A stretch of 64,000 nucleotides of DNA. It comes from Balanoglossus misakiensis (taxonomy: Eukaryota > Hemichordata). A program made the translations under genes and the position numbers. How positions within the stretch are numbered: the first letter of the stretch is position 1; the number at the start of each line of letters is the position of its first letter. Positions 35,396 to 59,049 of this stretch are shown piece by piece. The notes under the pieces are model-generated. The model had not been told where the DNA came from. It made no database searches and worked only from the letters and a program-made list of their open reading frames with translations. The stretch is taken from positions 9,052,001 through 9,116,000 of the forward strand of contig CM082577.2 in assembly GCA_040954595.2 (NCBI GenBank). The letters are read 5' to 3'.

Positions 35396-38300
35396 TTAGA
35401 AAGAGTGATTGCTGGAACTACTTTTAACTTGTTTGTCTTTAACATGATGTCTCGAGCTCCCGTGAAAGAACCTACGAAGTTTCTTGAAAGAAAAAACCCG
35501 CTTCTTGCGGTTGGCTGTGGTGGGAAGCGTGTCTTGTCTTTCAATCTGGTCGTCCTTCGGTTGACTGGCCAAGGTCGATTCCACCCTCATACCACCGTCG
35601 CTGTATGAAGAAGACGCCGCTGTTCCCCTTCTCAAATTTCTCGCGATTTGGCCGTCTGCATCTTGCCTGTGTATGGAATCGCGTATTTCTCCGAGTCTGT
35701 GCATATTTGATGGAAGCCTGCGATGATCCTTTCCCGCTGCAAGAGAAACATTCCCGCCTACTGCACCGACGCCGTCCTGGACCCTGTCACCAACAGCGTC
35801 TTTGGTCGAAGATTCCTTGGTTACAAAAGAAGGCTCTTCTTTAGTACCGACTCTATCCGACGCGTTTCCACCGTTTTCGGTCTTCACAACCACCAGCCCT
35901 GCCCTGATGGGTTCCTGGGGAACCATGGTTTGTGGTGCGCGCTTGCCGAGCGACCTTTCCGCAGCGGATAGTTGATTAATCCCAGCACCAGCGTAGTCAC
36001 TACTGCTGTATTCGTCAACAAGGCTCGTGGACTTTAGTTGCAATCCCTTGGTATTGTCAAGGAAATCCAAATCTCCACTCAGATGTTGAGAATCGCCCAA
36101 CAGAGTGTCTTCGCTCGACTGTGTACTCGGAAAGCCATCGTGACTGTCAACAGAGTCCGACTCGTGATCAGTGACATCATCGTCATCGTCATTCCATGAA
36201 CTCGGAAGGCTAATACTGCTGAGGGTGCCACTGACCGCAGTCAACGAACTGAGCATGCTCACCGAATCTTCATCGAAGTTAGGGAGCCGCATCATGATGG
36301 CGTTACTATGCCAACCCTCAGTTTGACTCGATGAGTCGTTGGTGCAGTCCCTCGTCGAGTCGATCTGAAACCTGAATAGCCTGGCGTTTCTAAGCTTCCG
36401 TCTGGACGACGAACCTTTATCCAAAGAAGGCATCTTTGTCATGAACTCCGCGCACGGAAAGTCTTCCAAGCTGCTGCACGTGAACAGTGAGCCTTCGCTT
36501 TCACTACTCTCAACAGTTTGTCCTCCCAAAGACTCCAATGACGAAGATTTATCCTCTGAAATACCCACGGTTCCTTCATCTGAAGAAGGAACGTTTGGTA
36601 TCCGGCTTTGAGCCATTTCATCTTCTGCACTTTTGGTGACAGCTCTACTCTTGTCTTCACGTTCACCAAGTCCATCTCTTTGAGGAAATGCGAAACATTC
36701 ATCATAGTCACACCATGAATTAGTGTCACTTTCATCTCGGGTACTCTGCTCTAATGGAACCCGGTCATCCTTGTCTTCATCAGTGGCTTCATTGACTGTG
36801 AAATCTGAATTGAAGGAGGACAGGTCGGGGTCTTCAAACGAATAGGCAGACATACTCGTCGGAATGGAGTCCTCCCAACTATCCTCGGACATGGTCGACG
36901 TGTATCCACTGAAAGGGTTCTCGTCCAGATTGTCGTTGCCGAGATCGCGGACAGCCTCCGAAGGCATTGTACCACACAGCGACTCTTTGAACCTCTCGCT
37001 GCAGAACAGGCCACTCGCGGGCGAGCCATCCTCGTGGTCCGACGCACTGACGTCATCGATGCAGGTGGATTCTGGTTCGTCCTCAGTAGACGTGTTGTTC
37101 CACGACGCCACTGTGTCGAGGATGAGTGCGTAGTCATCGTCAGCATCGCCAGACTCGTAGAATTCATCTTCCCACCCGTCACTGAATGTCAGTTCGACGG
37201 ACGACGTTGAAGATTTCCCGCGTATGGCTGTTGACCCGGTACTTTCTCCGGCATCGCTCGACGGCGGAGATGGTGACGGTGATGGTGGTAACAGTAACGA
37301 CGGCATATGCAATGCTCGGTACACTGGTCGTTTTGTTGGTAATGGCGGTGGTAGGGGTGGTGGCAACGTTAGTTGTGCGGGCATCTCAACATCCGCATCC
37401 TTGTCAGAACGTTTTAAGCTGTACTTATTGGATAACAACGTTGTTGGTGATGTTGTTGCTGGGAAACACTGCAGCCCTTCAACAGAAACGTTACCGTTCA
37501 TGTCACCTGTACCTCCATTATTAACCTCTTCTCCTCCTTGTCTGTGGTTTGCCTTCATTCTTTCAAGACCTTGATTTCCTCCGACTTCCTGGCATATATC
37601 AATGTACTCGAAGTGTAGGCGCAATATTCTAGATTGAATTTGGTCTGAGAAAGGAATAAAACATTGTGGATTTGTCGGTATTGTTATGCTATGATATTAA
37701 CGAAAGAAATACATTATTATTTACATACCAATCAAAGTTTTTCGAATAAAATATGAATAATGTGATCTGTTTCTGATGTGTGGTAAGATACGATAACAAC
37801 ACAATACAATGCAATAAATACCTAACAAGGACAGTAATGTTGACCTCAGTGCACCAGCAGCTTCTGCGTCTATAATTCTCAAAATATAGCTTATCGTACA
37901 ATGGAACAGCGTCTCTAGAGTTTCTGGGATGGCATGTCTGAAAACTGAAACTGGTAAAAATAAACCGAATTGTTAACATCTGAGGCATTCCAACACCACC
38001 TTTGAAAGTCAACTCGCCCTGGAAACGTGTCTTGGAACACCATTTTTATGAACCAAGCTTTCGCTTTCTCAACATGTAGTAAAAATGCAGAAGTGTCGAT
38101 GTATCAGCAAGTACGTACTGAAATATTCGCATGTTGCATGGCAACCGATTTGGGAAAAATATTAATTATGGATGTTTTGCGTAAATATGCAACGCAATAG
38201 GTTCAATGGAAGAGTCGCACCCTTCTAAGGTTTTAATAAATACAAATTCCACCTGAAATGCCAGTACCTGTTTTTACAGATAGTTCGATATGCGCCATTG

Positions 38301-40945
38301 CCGCATCAAAAGCAGATATGGCATCTCTGTTTGGGATTCCCAAAGTTTGACCCAGGCTTCTTATATCTGCAACCAAGGAGAGAGAAAAACAATAACATGA
38401 TCGTGTAGATCTATATTTGACAGGATTTCTCTGCCCATTCAAGAATTTCACATGCATAAACTATGACAAAAGTTGCACATTTTGTAAATTATGCTAAACG
38501 CGTACTCATGTGGTTGATTTCTGAGAATGAAGTCAGGCGCGTGTGCTGTGCAATTAACCAAATAAAAAAATGGAGCTATCTTAAATATCTAATCAGATTT
38601 AGCCCTGAAGATAGGAAGATAGCAAAATATTGCTGTAGTATGGTTTCGGGGAAAATGCACACATCGGAGAAACGAAATTGTTTTTCCCCCGGTGCCCTTG
38701 GCCAATCGTGGCAACCGTCGTCGGTAAATACCTTCAGAATCAATATCACCAAAACAACTGCCAAGCAGATCTTCAATGGTCGGGCATTTCGAAGACAGAA
38801 ATTCTGACGTATCGCCATCTTGGAAATCTGGGAAAACGAAAAAACGCTACTTTAATTTCTAGAAGTTATCGCCATTGAATTACATTTTGTACCTTGATAC
38901 AGCACAGTGGGCGTTTTACCTTTAGCCTGCGTGTACACCGTGACTGTATCACACACAGCAAGCGCGGAAGCTGACACAAGGCACACGACATACCCCCACA
39001 CACAAATAAAATTCTCAAGTTTTACCTTTATACACTTTTTGTCTTATTTCTCTCATTTCCGTGGTGTTGCTCTTTATATACTCATTCAGACCGCTGGTGG
39101 CAGACTTCATTACGTCACATGATAGATATCTGTCGAATTCGATCTTAGAGGATGATTCTGTGAGAGAAAGGGAAAACCACCGCATTATGCTGAGGTCACA
39201 GGAAGAACACTGGCATAGGACGAACTGTAGAATTGCTCTTTTCGAATTGCGCGCCTAATAATTAGGCACAATGCAAATGTGTTTTTTTGACCAAACAGAA
39301 CATAATTCTCACCTTGTATGCTAGAACTCATCTGGATAACAAACTGAGCATGGACTGACACCAATCGGAAACCATCACAGAATGCAACCAGTGTGTTGGC
39401 GATACGGTATTTTAGCCTTTCTGTTGAGCGAGGACGAAAAAAACATCAGTTTTTTATGTGAATGCAGCTTGTATAGACGCATCTGTTGTCACGGAGAATT
39501 CTGAAGGTTCTGTAAATTGGTGCATAAATGAATGTACAGCGCTACTTGAAATTGGTGGGTAAATTCTTAAAACACGCAGACTGTGAAGTTAAATGTTAAT
39601 TGACCGGAAATTTAGGCCAGTGGCGAATACTTTGACAGTGTATGTAACCAGCTGTCTGTCTGCTTGTCTGTCCGTATTTCTTCAAATTACACACAACAAA
39701 CACAACACAAACTTACCTCTTGCTAATTTTATGGGTGATTGCAGACGAGCCGACGACCCATCCCTTAAGTCAGCCAACTTCAACGCTAGTATGAAAATTA
39801 ATAGATGACAATAATAGATTACCATGGCTCTATATGAATACAAAAATGCTATGGTACGTATATTCACATCTAGAGTTTATGGCTAGCCACAATTCTCCGT
39901 CTTATGTTGATCAATCGATACTTACCGGCAACTTTCTTGAGAAGCGAATCGAAGACCGTGGCAGGAAACTCAGATCTCAACGCGACTGAGGCCGTCAGAC
40001 ACAGTGCCTGCAGTCCTAATATACACTTGTTGAAATGGTAAAATATGTCTTCTCTTCCTTCAAACGAGCGACAAAAAAAAAAAGAAAAAAACTGTCAGTA
40101 ATTCATGATGGCTTGTAATCGGACTAAATCGTTTAGATGTAAAAGCATGAAAATTGTGCATTAAAGGGCCGGTTATATAATGAAACTTACTTATCGCATC
40201 AAACCAGAGTGTGTCGCTTCCTTGACAGGACACAACGATCTCCTTGAGATCTTCCAGGGGTGCGATGGCGCCCTTCAGATGATGTACAATCTCCTTGGCA
40301 ACTTCTAACCATAAAACAAAAACACAATCGGGACTTTTGGCTTGTTGATAAAATCAATGTGGTTAAAGAATAAATATTCCCACCAGCACTGGTAACGGTA
40401 CAGCCACACTGAGGTACCAGCTACACAGGGGATGTGGTGAGGGGAAATGAAGGCCAACGTAATTCGTCAACGATCATATGTAATCTATAGGAAGTGTTAC
40501 GGTAATCTGCAGGAAACAAATGAACAGGACAAGCAAGGGTGTCTTTGGTCAACGAAACTTTGTAAGAGTTCATTGAAAGTTACAAAAAAAACACACACCC
40601 AAAGTCTTCATTAGAACATAAATAATAGTATACCACTGACAATTTTACGTGGATTCCATTCCTCATTAAAATTTTGTCCGATTGTAAGTAAGATTAAATT
40701 GTCTGGATAAAGTATTCTCAAGTTGTTAGGCCTATCGAGTTTGTTTAACGAAGTTTACAACAGCTTCACCAATAAATCCAATGCAAAGACGTGATCATAC
40801 TACTTTATCTCTCATTCAGCTAAAGACAACGTCGCACAAACTTCAGTTTTCAGACGCTGTGGTCCAGTGACCAGACTTCAATCACGCCGATCTGACGACA
40901 AATCCTGGTTTTTAACATGCAAACATGCGGCGACTTACCTGACAT
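35396..40945 (-). CDS. Unrecognised protein: helical N-terminus, acidic Ser-rich region, basic tail
   Basis: Ten exons join in frame: 40945-40939, 40301-40191, 40015-39926, 39785-39717, 39420-39313, 39157-39026, 38827-38732, 38366-38268, 37944-37822, 37644-35396; 1027 residues. The first coding exon is only seven bases (ATGTCAG). All nine introns are phase 1, so each internal exon is a multiple of three. The first about 280 residues look helical and folded (motifs VAKEIVHHLKG, FPATVFDSLLKK, FDAAMAHIELS, LFHCTISYILRIID), with no signal peptide. The large last exon encodes about 750 residues of disordered, Ser/Asp/Glu-rich sequence with a proline-rich SH3-ligand-like stretch (LPPPLPPPLPTKRP) and a strongly basic C-terminus (KKRVFSFKKLRRFF). 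I do not recognise the family and assign no function. The second acceptor at 37944 was chosen because the nearer AG gives a stop. Confidence 0.75.
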
Positions 40946-41616
40946 TATGAGTGTGATGATAGCGCCGTCAGTTTCGAAAGGCTAGTTATCTAGCCACACG
41001 GCACACTATTCATTTCCTTTCCATTTTTGAAGGTTTTCACACCCATCACGCTCATTGTCCTCGTTCGGCCCTCAGGAGTTCCAAATGGAACACGAGAAGC
41101 ATTTTTACTATATCCTCGTTCCAGAGTTTATTCGTCGAAGTCCTGTGTTCCACCTGGTCTTTCTACGCGCCCGCCCCTTCGCAAGGAACTGATGCACGCG
41201 CATGGCCGCGGACGAGGCAACGCATCGTCGTGTGCGCCTGCGCTCTGTATGGGTTAAACCCCTTTGCAGACAAGACCAAGTGAAAATCACATTTAATTAT
41301 CTTTTTTCTTTAAAATTACTTTTATTTTAAAACCCCATAAACTAATCTGATGCGAAGCTTGTGGTTACCCGTATATTTACCGTTGTAGACTCGTCAAGAT
41401 TCTTCTATAGTCACTGTTGTAACAATATCTAGCAATATTGTAAATGTACACGTAATGTAAACCCCAGTTATGAGAGATAATCAATACGATTCTGTAATTC
41501 GTGATACACCAACAAAGACATTTCACGACATTGTCAAGGTAAATGTTTCGATTGTAAGAATAAGAGCCGATATGGTGAGCATTGTATAAACTTGTCCGGC
41601 GATTTCCCGAATTCGA
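40946..41616. other. Intergenic: promoter of the unrecognised gene and TRPA 3' region
   Basis: Contains the leader of the gene starting at 40945 and the 3' UTR of the TRPA gene ending at 41617. TTTATT at 41321-41326 is AATAAA on the minus strand, about 290 bases after the TRPA stop, and is a plausible poly(A) signal. No other coding potential is convincing. Confidence 0.5.
41321..41326 (-). promoter_or_regulatory. Candidate poly(A) signal of TRPA paralogue A
   Basis: AATAAA on the minus strand, about 290 bases after the stop codon. Confidence 0.4.
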
Positions 41617-51463
<9,847 letters not shown>

Positions 51464-52808
51464 GGTTTGGGTATCTCTGTTATATCGCGCATGTGATCGA
51501 CACCGTCTGTGAACGGCAAGTAAACTCCAGCACGGTCAAAAAGGGAACGGCCCATCCGAAGCCGACAGTCAACACGTACCAGTATTTCGAATTGTTGAAG
51601 TCCAGTCGCGGGAAATGCAAGAGCTCGGACGAAAATTTAAAATCAGCGGCTCAACAAGAAACACAATTTGCACAGATCTTTTTCACAGCCGGTAATCTTT
51701 TCTTCACGTCCTGGATAGGCCGAGTTGTTGTAATTCCGTTGCTATTTTTCCAGAGGTATGTCTTAGACAGAATACAAACTAGCACTGACCAAACAACCGT
51801 ATAGTATTTGACCCCCAAGACACCAATTGGCATGTTAATAATATCACAATACGTAAAGTCACTCGCACTGGGAGTGTCTAAACAAAGGAAACAATGCAAG
51901 TGTCTCTGGCAAAATCATGCTCGCAAATATTTGATGTCAGTGTAGCAGTAGACCTGTTGGACTTTTTAAAGGTTTTGCAGACTGTAGTTTGTTTTGTCCG
52001 ATGTAGAAACAGTGAGTTGTTAGAATTATTGTTTTCCAACTGTACGTGGCGTAAACCAAAATTGGCGAACGTGGAGTTAGCGATGCTACAGTACTGATGT
52101 GTGGAGGTTTGGAGGTGCTTCGTTGTTATAATTATAAACAGTTAAGCCGCCCCAAGGTTTTTTTTATTCTGCCTGTCCACACGGCGCTCTACACCCATAG
52201 CTACCAGTGTATTCGAGTTATTGTACGCATCACCAGGAAGTAAAAAAAAACACGTTTACACTAGCAAGAAGGGGACATTTTATGCATTCTAGTTAGTAGT
52301 GAAAAGAGAAGGCACAAGCATTATCCTTGTGAGATTAAAATACTTGGATTTCTGTAACAGTTAACGGATAGTCAAATATTTAGATAAATTGATGGTCAAT
52401 GTAATTAAGGATAGATAAGTTCTCAAGAAACGCTGTTTGTAGGGTACCTCATGTATTCAATACAATAAACCTCTGATATATTTATATATATTTTATTCGT
52501 TAAAAAGCGTTAAATTACATTAAAAGGTATAATCATATATGGAATGAATTATTACCACCACAAAATGTAAATGTTTCTCCTTAAATTAATTCCCAATCAT
52601 TAGGTTCTCGATCCCTGTAGTGTGGTGCATGTTTCTGTGTCTGATCGTCAAAGTTCAACTCGAAGAGAGTTCCGTCATTTTGTGAGCCTAATGTTGCCAA
52701 TAGATTCGAAAGTGAACTCGTTATTTGACGTATTACCAGAACTAGTACTCGTCGCGTCTGATTTTTTTATTGGCGCACCGCGTCATTGGCTATATACCTC
52801 CCGGCCCT
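51464..52808. other. Intergenic region between the tandem TRPA genes
   Basis: This 1.35-kb stretch must hold the promoter and leader of paralogue A and the 3' UTR of paralogue B. TTTATT at 52492-52497 (AATAAA on the minus strand) is a plausible poly(A) signal about 310 bases after the stop of paralogue B. A plus-strand open frame at 51493-51804 has no recognisable features. No TATA box is seen before 51463. Confidence 0.5.
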
Positions 52809-55800
52809 TCAAGAGACTGGCCTTTCTCTGAACATGAAATCGGTTTCATCGTACGGGACCTCCATCTTCTCGGCCATCTTCTTAACAAGGTCCATTTGGC
52901 GCTCCATCATTGTCGTCAGCAGCTTGTGCGATGACGTCATCCTGTTGGCAAAACGAAGCACAAATTTAGACGTTTGAGGCACGATTTTGTCAGACTGACG
53001 GCACAATAATCGCCGTGGTGTGCATTGTCGTTGATTGGGTTTCGATGACTTACGATGAGACCTCGGTCATTCCACACTTCAATCTGCTGTTCACTACCCC
53101 AACAACACAAGAATGGCGCCTATAAATCGCGCGCGTGCGGGCGCATTCATCCCGCGGTGTAGTAATACCTGGTTTCAAGTACATTTTATATAAAATTAAA
53201 TTAAACTTAAGTTACTCCTGTTCTATTAAAAAATATTAAGTAACGTTTAAATTTTGTCTAATTTGGTATCACGATTAAAAAATCCGTATTCATCAATTAA
53301 ATTAAGCACCCAAGCTAGTTTTTTTTTCTTTTAATACTGATATAGACTTGCATATCACCTGCTAACTGAGAACAAAAAATGTTTTTATTGATGAGGATAC
53401 TGTTGAAGTGCGATACTAGTTAGTTTATTATGTCAATAGTAATACATGGTGGAGAAAGTATACGTATTGTATGCAGTTGAAATTCGCAAACTTTTTTTGT
53501 TGTTTTTTTCAAGAAAAAATACTCGGTCAGATGACCAGGTTGATCAGCTAAATGACAAGAATAATATATGCATGCTGTTGCCAGAATAACCACCAAATAT
53601 TTATGCATAATATCGAATAAAGATTGAATTGTCGATCGGCTACTGAGGCGGCTGCACATGCGCAGCCACTGTTTACGCGCAGCTAGTTGCCAGTCGAGTC
53701 ACCCCGTGTAACTGTTCGATGTAGCGACGCGACTAGCGTTGCGCGTCGAGTTGCCTACCGAGTTGCCTGCCGAGTTGCCTCGTGTAACTCGGCCTTAACC
53801 GCGAAAGAACGCTTACTTACGCCAACAAGGCCCAGTCACATGTTTTTACCACACGAATAAAAGAGCCACTCATAGTATCAAAATTGGACACCTCGTGTTG
53901 AAGTCATCCACTTCTCTCCGAAGTTGGTCCAAATCATTTTCTTCGTGTCTCATCTTGGCTTCCTCCTTGGCTGCAGCCTTAGCGATCTTCTTTTCGGTGG
54001 CCGAGTGACAAACCCGTCTTAGCACCTGCAGTCAAACGAAGAATAAAGTTACCATCAGCACGCCTTTTAGCAATTGGACTCTATCATTACGTACAGACAA
54101 TACATTATTTTCCCCCACATTGCGAGATCTCGCGAGATTTGGTTCATTACCGTAGCAACGGGTTGCGAAAGTCAAGACATACAAGTTAAGCTCCGTCCAA
54201 AACTAAAATAAGAGCAGAGTTTTAATTAAAATAAACTGTTGTGCCGTTTAATACGATGGGCCATGTCTTGTTTGTCCTGTGTCACATAATATCCTCCCGT
54301 ATAAATTGTCTAGCCACGCGAGATCTCACAGGATCTCGTGGGGTTCGGAAAATGGTATACTTGTATTGTAACTCATTATTTAGCAACGTGGGCATCTCGA
54401 TACATGTAAGTTTCCATTTGAAGACTTTAAGCCAAATAAATCGTATCTAGACACCAAACTGGCGCAAAATAGAAATTTCAAACTAGTGCTTTCACACACA
54501 TACGAAGCTCAGTAGTTTTCTTGTTTTAGGGATTTTGTCGGTTATATAAGGTTTTGACACACTGTGATAGTTTGTAATAATTAGTAATACGGACACCATC
54601 GCACGAGACCTACCCCGAAGCGGTCATTTGTTTTATACGGTTCCACCACGATCTTCTTCAGGTGAAATTTTCTCTGAAGTGCCGTCGGTAAACTTCGTTC
54701 GATACTCTTGATCAAACCGATCTGTTGGAAATGACATATCTTTAAATGACCTTGAGAAATTAATCTTCCCTTCCATTCCATTTCCTTCCCATCTCTCCCT
54801 CCCTCTCTTCCACTCTCTCTATCCCCCTATCCCACTCTCTATCCCCCCTCTCCCCCCTCTCTCACATACACGCAATTACTCTCCTTCACTCGGTGCAAGT
54901 TCTCAAACAAGCTAGAAATGCTCTGAGGCGACAGTACATACCTGCATTTCTATTTTCTGAACATTTGCATTTTGTTGGATGAACTCGATGTCCCCGACTG
55001 CAATACCGACCTAGAAATTATCAAGGTATAAGAGTTATCGGAATAAACAGAAAGTGTAGCGTCTTATCTCATACTGAACCGTCATTTAAACGAATGCCAT
55101 GAGCAAAACTTTGTCTCATTACAGCCACTCACCATGAGATTCATCAGCACTATTGGCATAAGGCAGAGGAAGATTAGGAATACCGCCCTGGCTAGGGGGT
55201 CGAAGGGGGTTACGTCACCGTAGAAGATATCAGAGTAGTCCATTTCACCAACTGTCATGACGCACACTTTGATGAATGACTCAAGTGGGCTCTCAAACTG
55301 TTGCTGTTGAAGCGATCACAAAAGACAAACCATCAATATCGACGATGCGAAAATCGGTTTTGGTCTCGGGAGAAAAGTAAAATTGCCAGCGGACAATCAT
55401 CAACTGCTTCCGATGCTATTCTGAGTTGCCGGCTGCCGAACAGTCTCGGTTTCTTGCAGTGCAACACAAAATTACCTTTATAAAAAATGAAACGGCGGAA
55501 CTACTTACAATGTTTCCAAGTAATATATTAAATGACGTAGAGAATGCCAGTACAAACAGCACTACCACCATCACGGCCTGAAAGGAACAATGCACGAGAA
55601 AGCGCCTGGTGGCGTGAAATGTTAGGACTATACGCACGCGCGTGCGTGCGTGCGAGGGTGAAATGTGGATGGTTTTGGGAACACGGTTTGACCATTTGAA
55701 TAAGTTCATCAAAATTCTGCGTACGGGCTTACTCGTTGAGTGTATGATCGATGTGAATGTGACGCACCCCATAGCTGACGAGAATGATTCGACAAATCGG

Positions 55801-56646
55801 AGCGCAGATAACGGACGAGATTTGTTATAAAAATTACTTGTCGTACCTTCAGAAATGATCGGACGATTTGGAAGAACATGACGATGTAAATTCCGAACAG
55901 TTCAAATCTGGAAGATACAGATGAGACAGGCGGTGGTTATATTTCTACGACGAACAGCAATTTCCCCCGCCCCCCAACTTGTAGTGAAGCTGACAAAATC
56001 GAGGCAAGACATCAAAGGGGGAAACAACCTTCCTTTGTTAACGTTGAACAGGAGAGCGCAATCAAGTTTAGGTTATTCAAGGTAGCCATAGCGAACAACG
56101 ATCTTGATTACTTGATCTTTCTGTGACATTATTTTAGAAAATGATATATTTGTAGTCAGGCCCAGGAAGTGTTAACCCTTACCTTTGTGTTACAACGCCT
56201 CCAAAGCAGAAATTGTAATAAGGAAAGCCCAAAACTAGATTCTCACGAATCTATACCTACCGTCTGAAGTACATTATGAGATTCATCCATCCGCAGAACG
56301 AAGCCAGCGCGCCGAACTGCCACTGAGTTGCGCAAGGCGGGTGCGTAGGCGGCGCGACGAAGGCTATCGATGTGATGTAGAGACCCCAATCGAAGAGGTT
56401 GGACACTTCTAAAAAATACTCCAGCCTCTGTGGCGGAAAGCAAACACCCAAGGGTGAAAGATATACTAGTATACATGTACTGTATTGGTAAAAATGAGTA
56501 AATCGCGTTATAGGGTATAGACGTTAAAAGCCTTAAAGTTCTTTTCTAAGACGGAAGGATTTGCTTGAGTTGCTAGGTATGTTGAAAATTTTACTTCATC
56601 GAATGTGTCGATTGTCCATTGTATAAGATCATCATCATCATCATCG

Positions 56647-56689
<43 letters not shown>

Positions 56690-58989
56690 AGGACGTACAT
56701 GGAACCACACCGGTAAAGATTTCGTCGACATACACTTACATATTTAACGATTTCGAAGATTTCTCTGAATACATTTCCAGCACAGTAGAGTAGGATGAAC
56801 ATTTCGGCGGCCACCAAGTATTTGTTTTCACGTGAACCGATGTAGTGACCGTCCTGCAATGTTGGATATTAAAAAGTTCAAAGTTTAACTTGCCTACTCT
56901 ATTTCCAGGATTGGATCAATTTGAATAATATCTTGCACACACCTGACGATTTCATTCGCAAAGCATTGTATTTTTACTCTGGGATCCGTTGTAGACGGCG
57001 GTGATAGTTTCAAAATAATACTGCGTTATGCGTGGAAGAGTTAATTACGTGCATTAATTTAGGTGGTGTTAGAGTTAAAGGGACTTAGAAGTTAAAGAGA
57101 CATTGTGGCCTAATGCTGAATTGTGTGTGCATCTCTTCCAAGAAGAGGGACTGTGATTGGCTGTACCCCCCAAACATCAAACGCCACCCGAAAAGACCGC
57201 GCGAATAAGAGTAGGCCTACTCACCACATCGAAGAACACGCTGCTGTTAGCGCCGGGCGCCAGCGGACAACCGTATTGGTCCAATCCCTGACGGTTTGGG
57301 GATGGGCTGTAGCCCACGTACAGCATCAACGCCATCAGAAATAGCAGGTACAAGGAAAAGTCTGCGGCGAAAAAGATTCGGGCAAACTTGTTCCTGTAAT
57401 GAATGGTGGAATTGTCAGAATCAAGGGGACATGCGCAGACACCAACACCGCTGCCAGCTGGGGCGGAAGAGTAAAACCCTAGACTCTCTCACAGCCCACG
57501 GTTCGCTACAACAAGGCTCTTCACTGACGCGCCCTCAACCGTTTGGCAAGGGACAAGCACCATTTGGTGTTGTGAAGCCAACCTTAGTGCACTGTAGTCC
57601 ACAGCACTTGCACGAAACTTCATGTTTGCAAACATTGAATGTGACCACAGACTTTTACGATTACGCTTCCCAGCAGTGATATAAAAACAAGAGCCAGACG
57701 TGATCACGGCGCCTGTTGGTTCTCTGATGACTTGCTCTAGATCTTTCGGATACCAATGAGAGTCCGAGATAGAGTACAAATATACAAAGTATATATAGAA
57801 ACACCTCCAGACATTTTGTTCTAACGCATGCGCGATGAATGAGTGACTGTTAAACGCTTCCATTTTCACTGGCGACACCTGAGAACGAGGCTACAGGAAA
57901 TAATAGTGCAAAAGGCAAATAGAAGATGGACCACGACTTCTCGATTTTTTACGGATGTACAAAGCAGCTCTAAAAATATCGTTAACCTACCACTTGTATG
58001 TCAGTAATGTTTGGCAAACTTCATGCATCAGCAAATTGCCCCTTCCGTAATGTACCATCGTCTTGGAACAAAACAAGAAGTTAACAGTAAACAAAAATGG
58101 CCGCGAGCGAGAGCAGTATATACATACATAATATTAATCAATTATTTGCTTCTGCAGCGTTAATTCAGCTGTAACTTATCTGATGACTCTAGATATTTGA
58201 ATACAGTCTCAACTGGAATCATCATCCGTACCCTACCGTCACTTGCAAACACACATATAACGGGTTATCACTTACCGACAGAGCCGACCACCGCTTTTGA
58301 ACGAGGCGCGTGATGTCATCGTCTGGTCCAGGATCGATGTGGTAGTAGTCATATGTGATCTGCGTCAGCAATATATATTCAAGTAACGGGGAGTGTAAAA
58401 CCACAACGAAAGTACGTACAGGTAGATCGCACCATGTTAACGACATCACAAACAATACCGAAGGAGAAACATCGCTCGTTACCACGGCAAAGATTGAATT
58501 ACAGAATCTGATATGTAAGCAGGGCTATCATGTGACTGATTATCCACAAAACGCCGATATGCTGCTGGTTTACGTTCAAGGGTTTCAGGATACCCCCAAA
58601 AATAAAACAAACAAACAAATTCCAGTGTCATCGCTGGAAGAAGTCTCACCTTGAGGTTAGGATTTGTCTTGTCCTGATGTGAGAACTGTACGCACTGATC
58701 CAGTACAAGAGCGGCGACGTTTGGAAGTCTTTCAACTAGCCGTTTCAGTGGAGGATAGCCATCCAACGAAGGTTGACTGACAACCTGCTTCCAACTGAGT
58801 GTGTAATATGAAAACGGACGTGTTAAAATAATAAATAAAATAAATAAATAAATAAATAAATATACAGTAAAGATAAATAAAAACAGATTTACAAATAAAT
58901 AAATACTAAGTAAATGAATGAATAAACGTAAGTAAAAAATTAATTAATTAATTAATTAATTAATTAATTAATTAATTAATTAATTAAGA

Positions 58990-59049
<60 letters not shown>

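Noticed and set aside
35605-37574. Several plus-strand open frames opposite the unrecognised gene
   Set aside because: Antisense shadows of a single long minus-strand coding exon.
38576-38818. Minus-strand open frame with an apparent membrane segment (CLAVVLVILIL)
   Set aside because: It is an out-of-phase reading of exon 38827-38732 of the unrecognised gene; the in-phase frame joins both neighbours.
51493-51804. Plus-strand open frame of 103 codons between the TRPA genes
   Set aside because: No recognisable feature, no splice partners, and located in a presumed promoter.
53105-53160. Possible bidirectional GC-rich promoter in TRPA-B's last intron
   Set aside because: Only a brief GC patch (gcgcgcgtgcgggcgc); no transcript start evidence and no downstream open gene on either strand.
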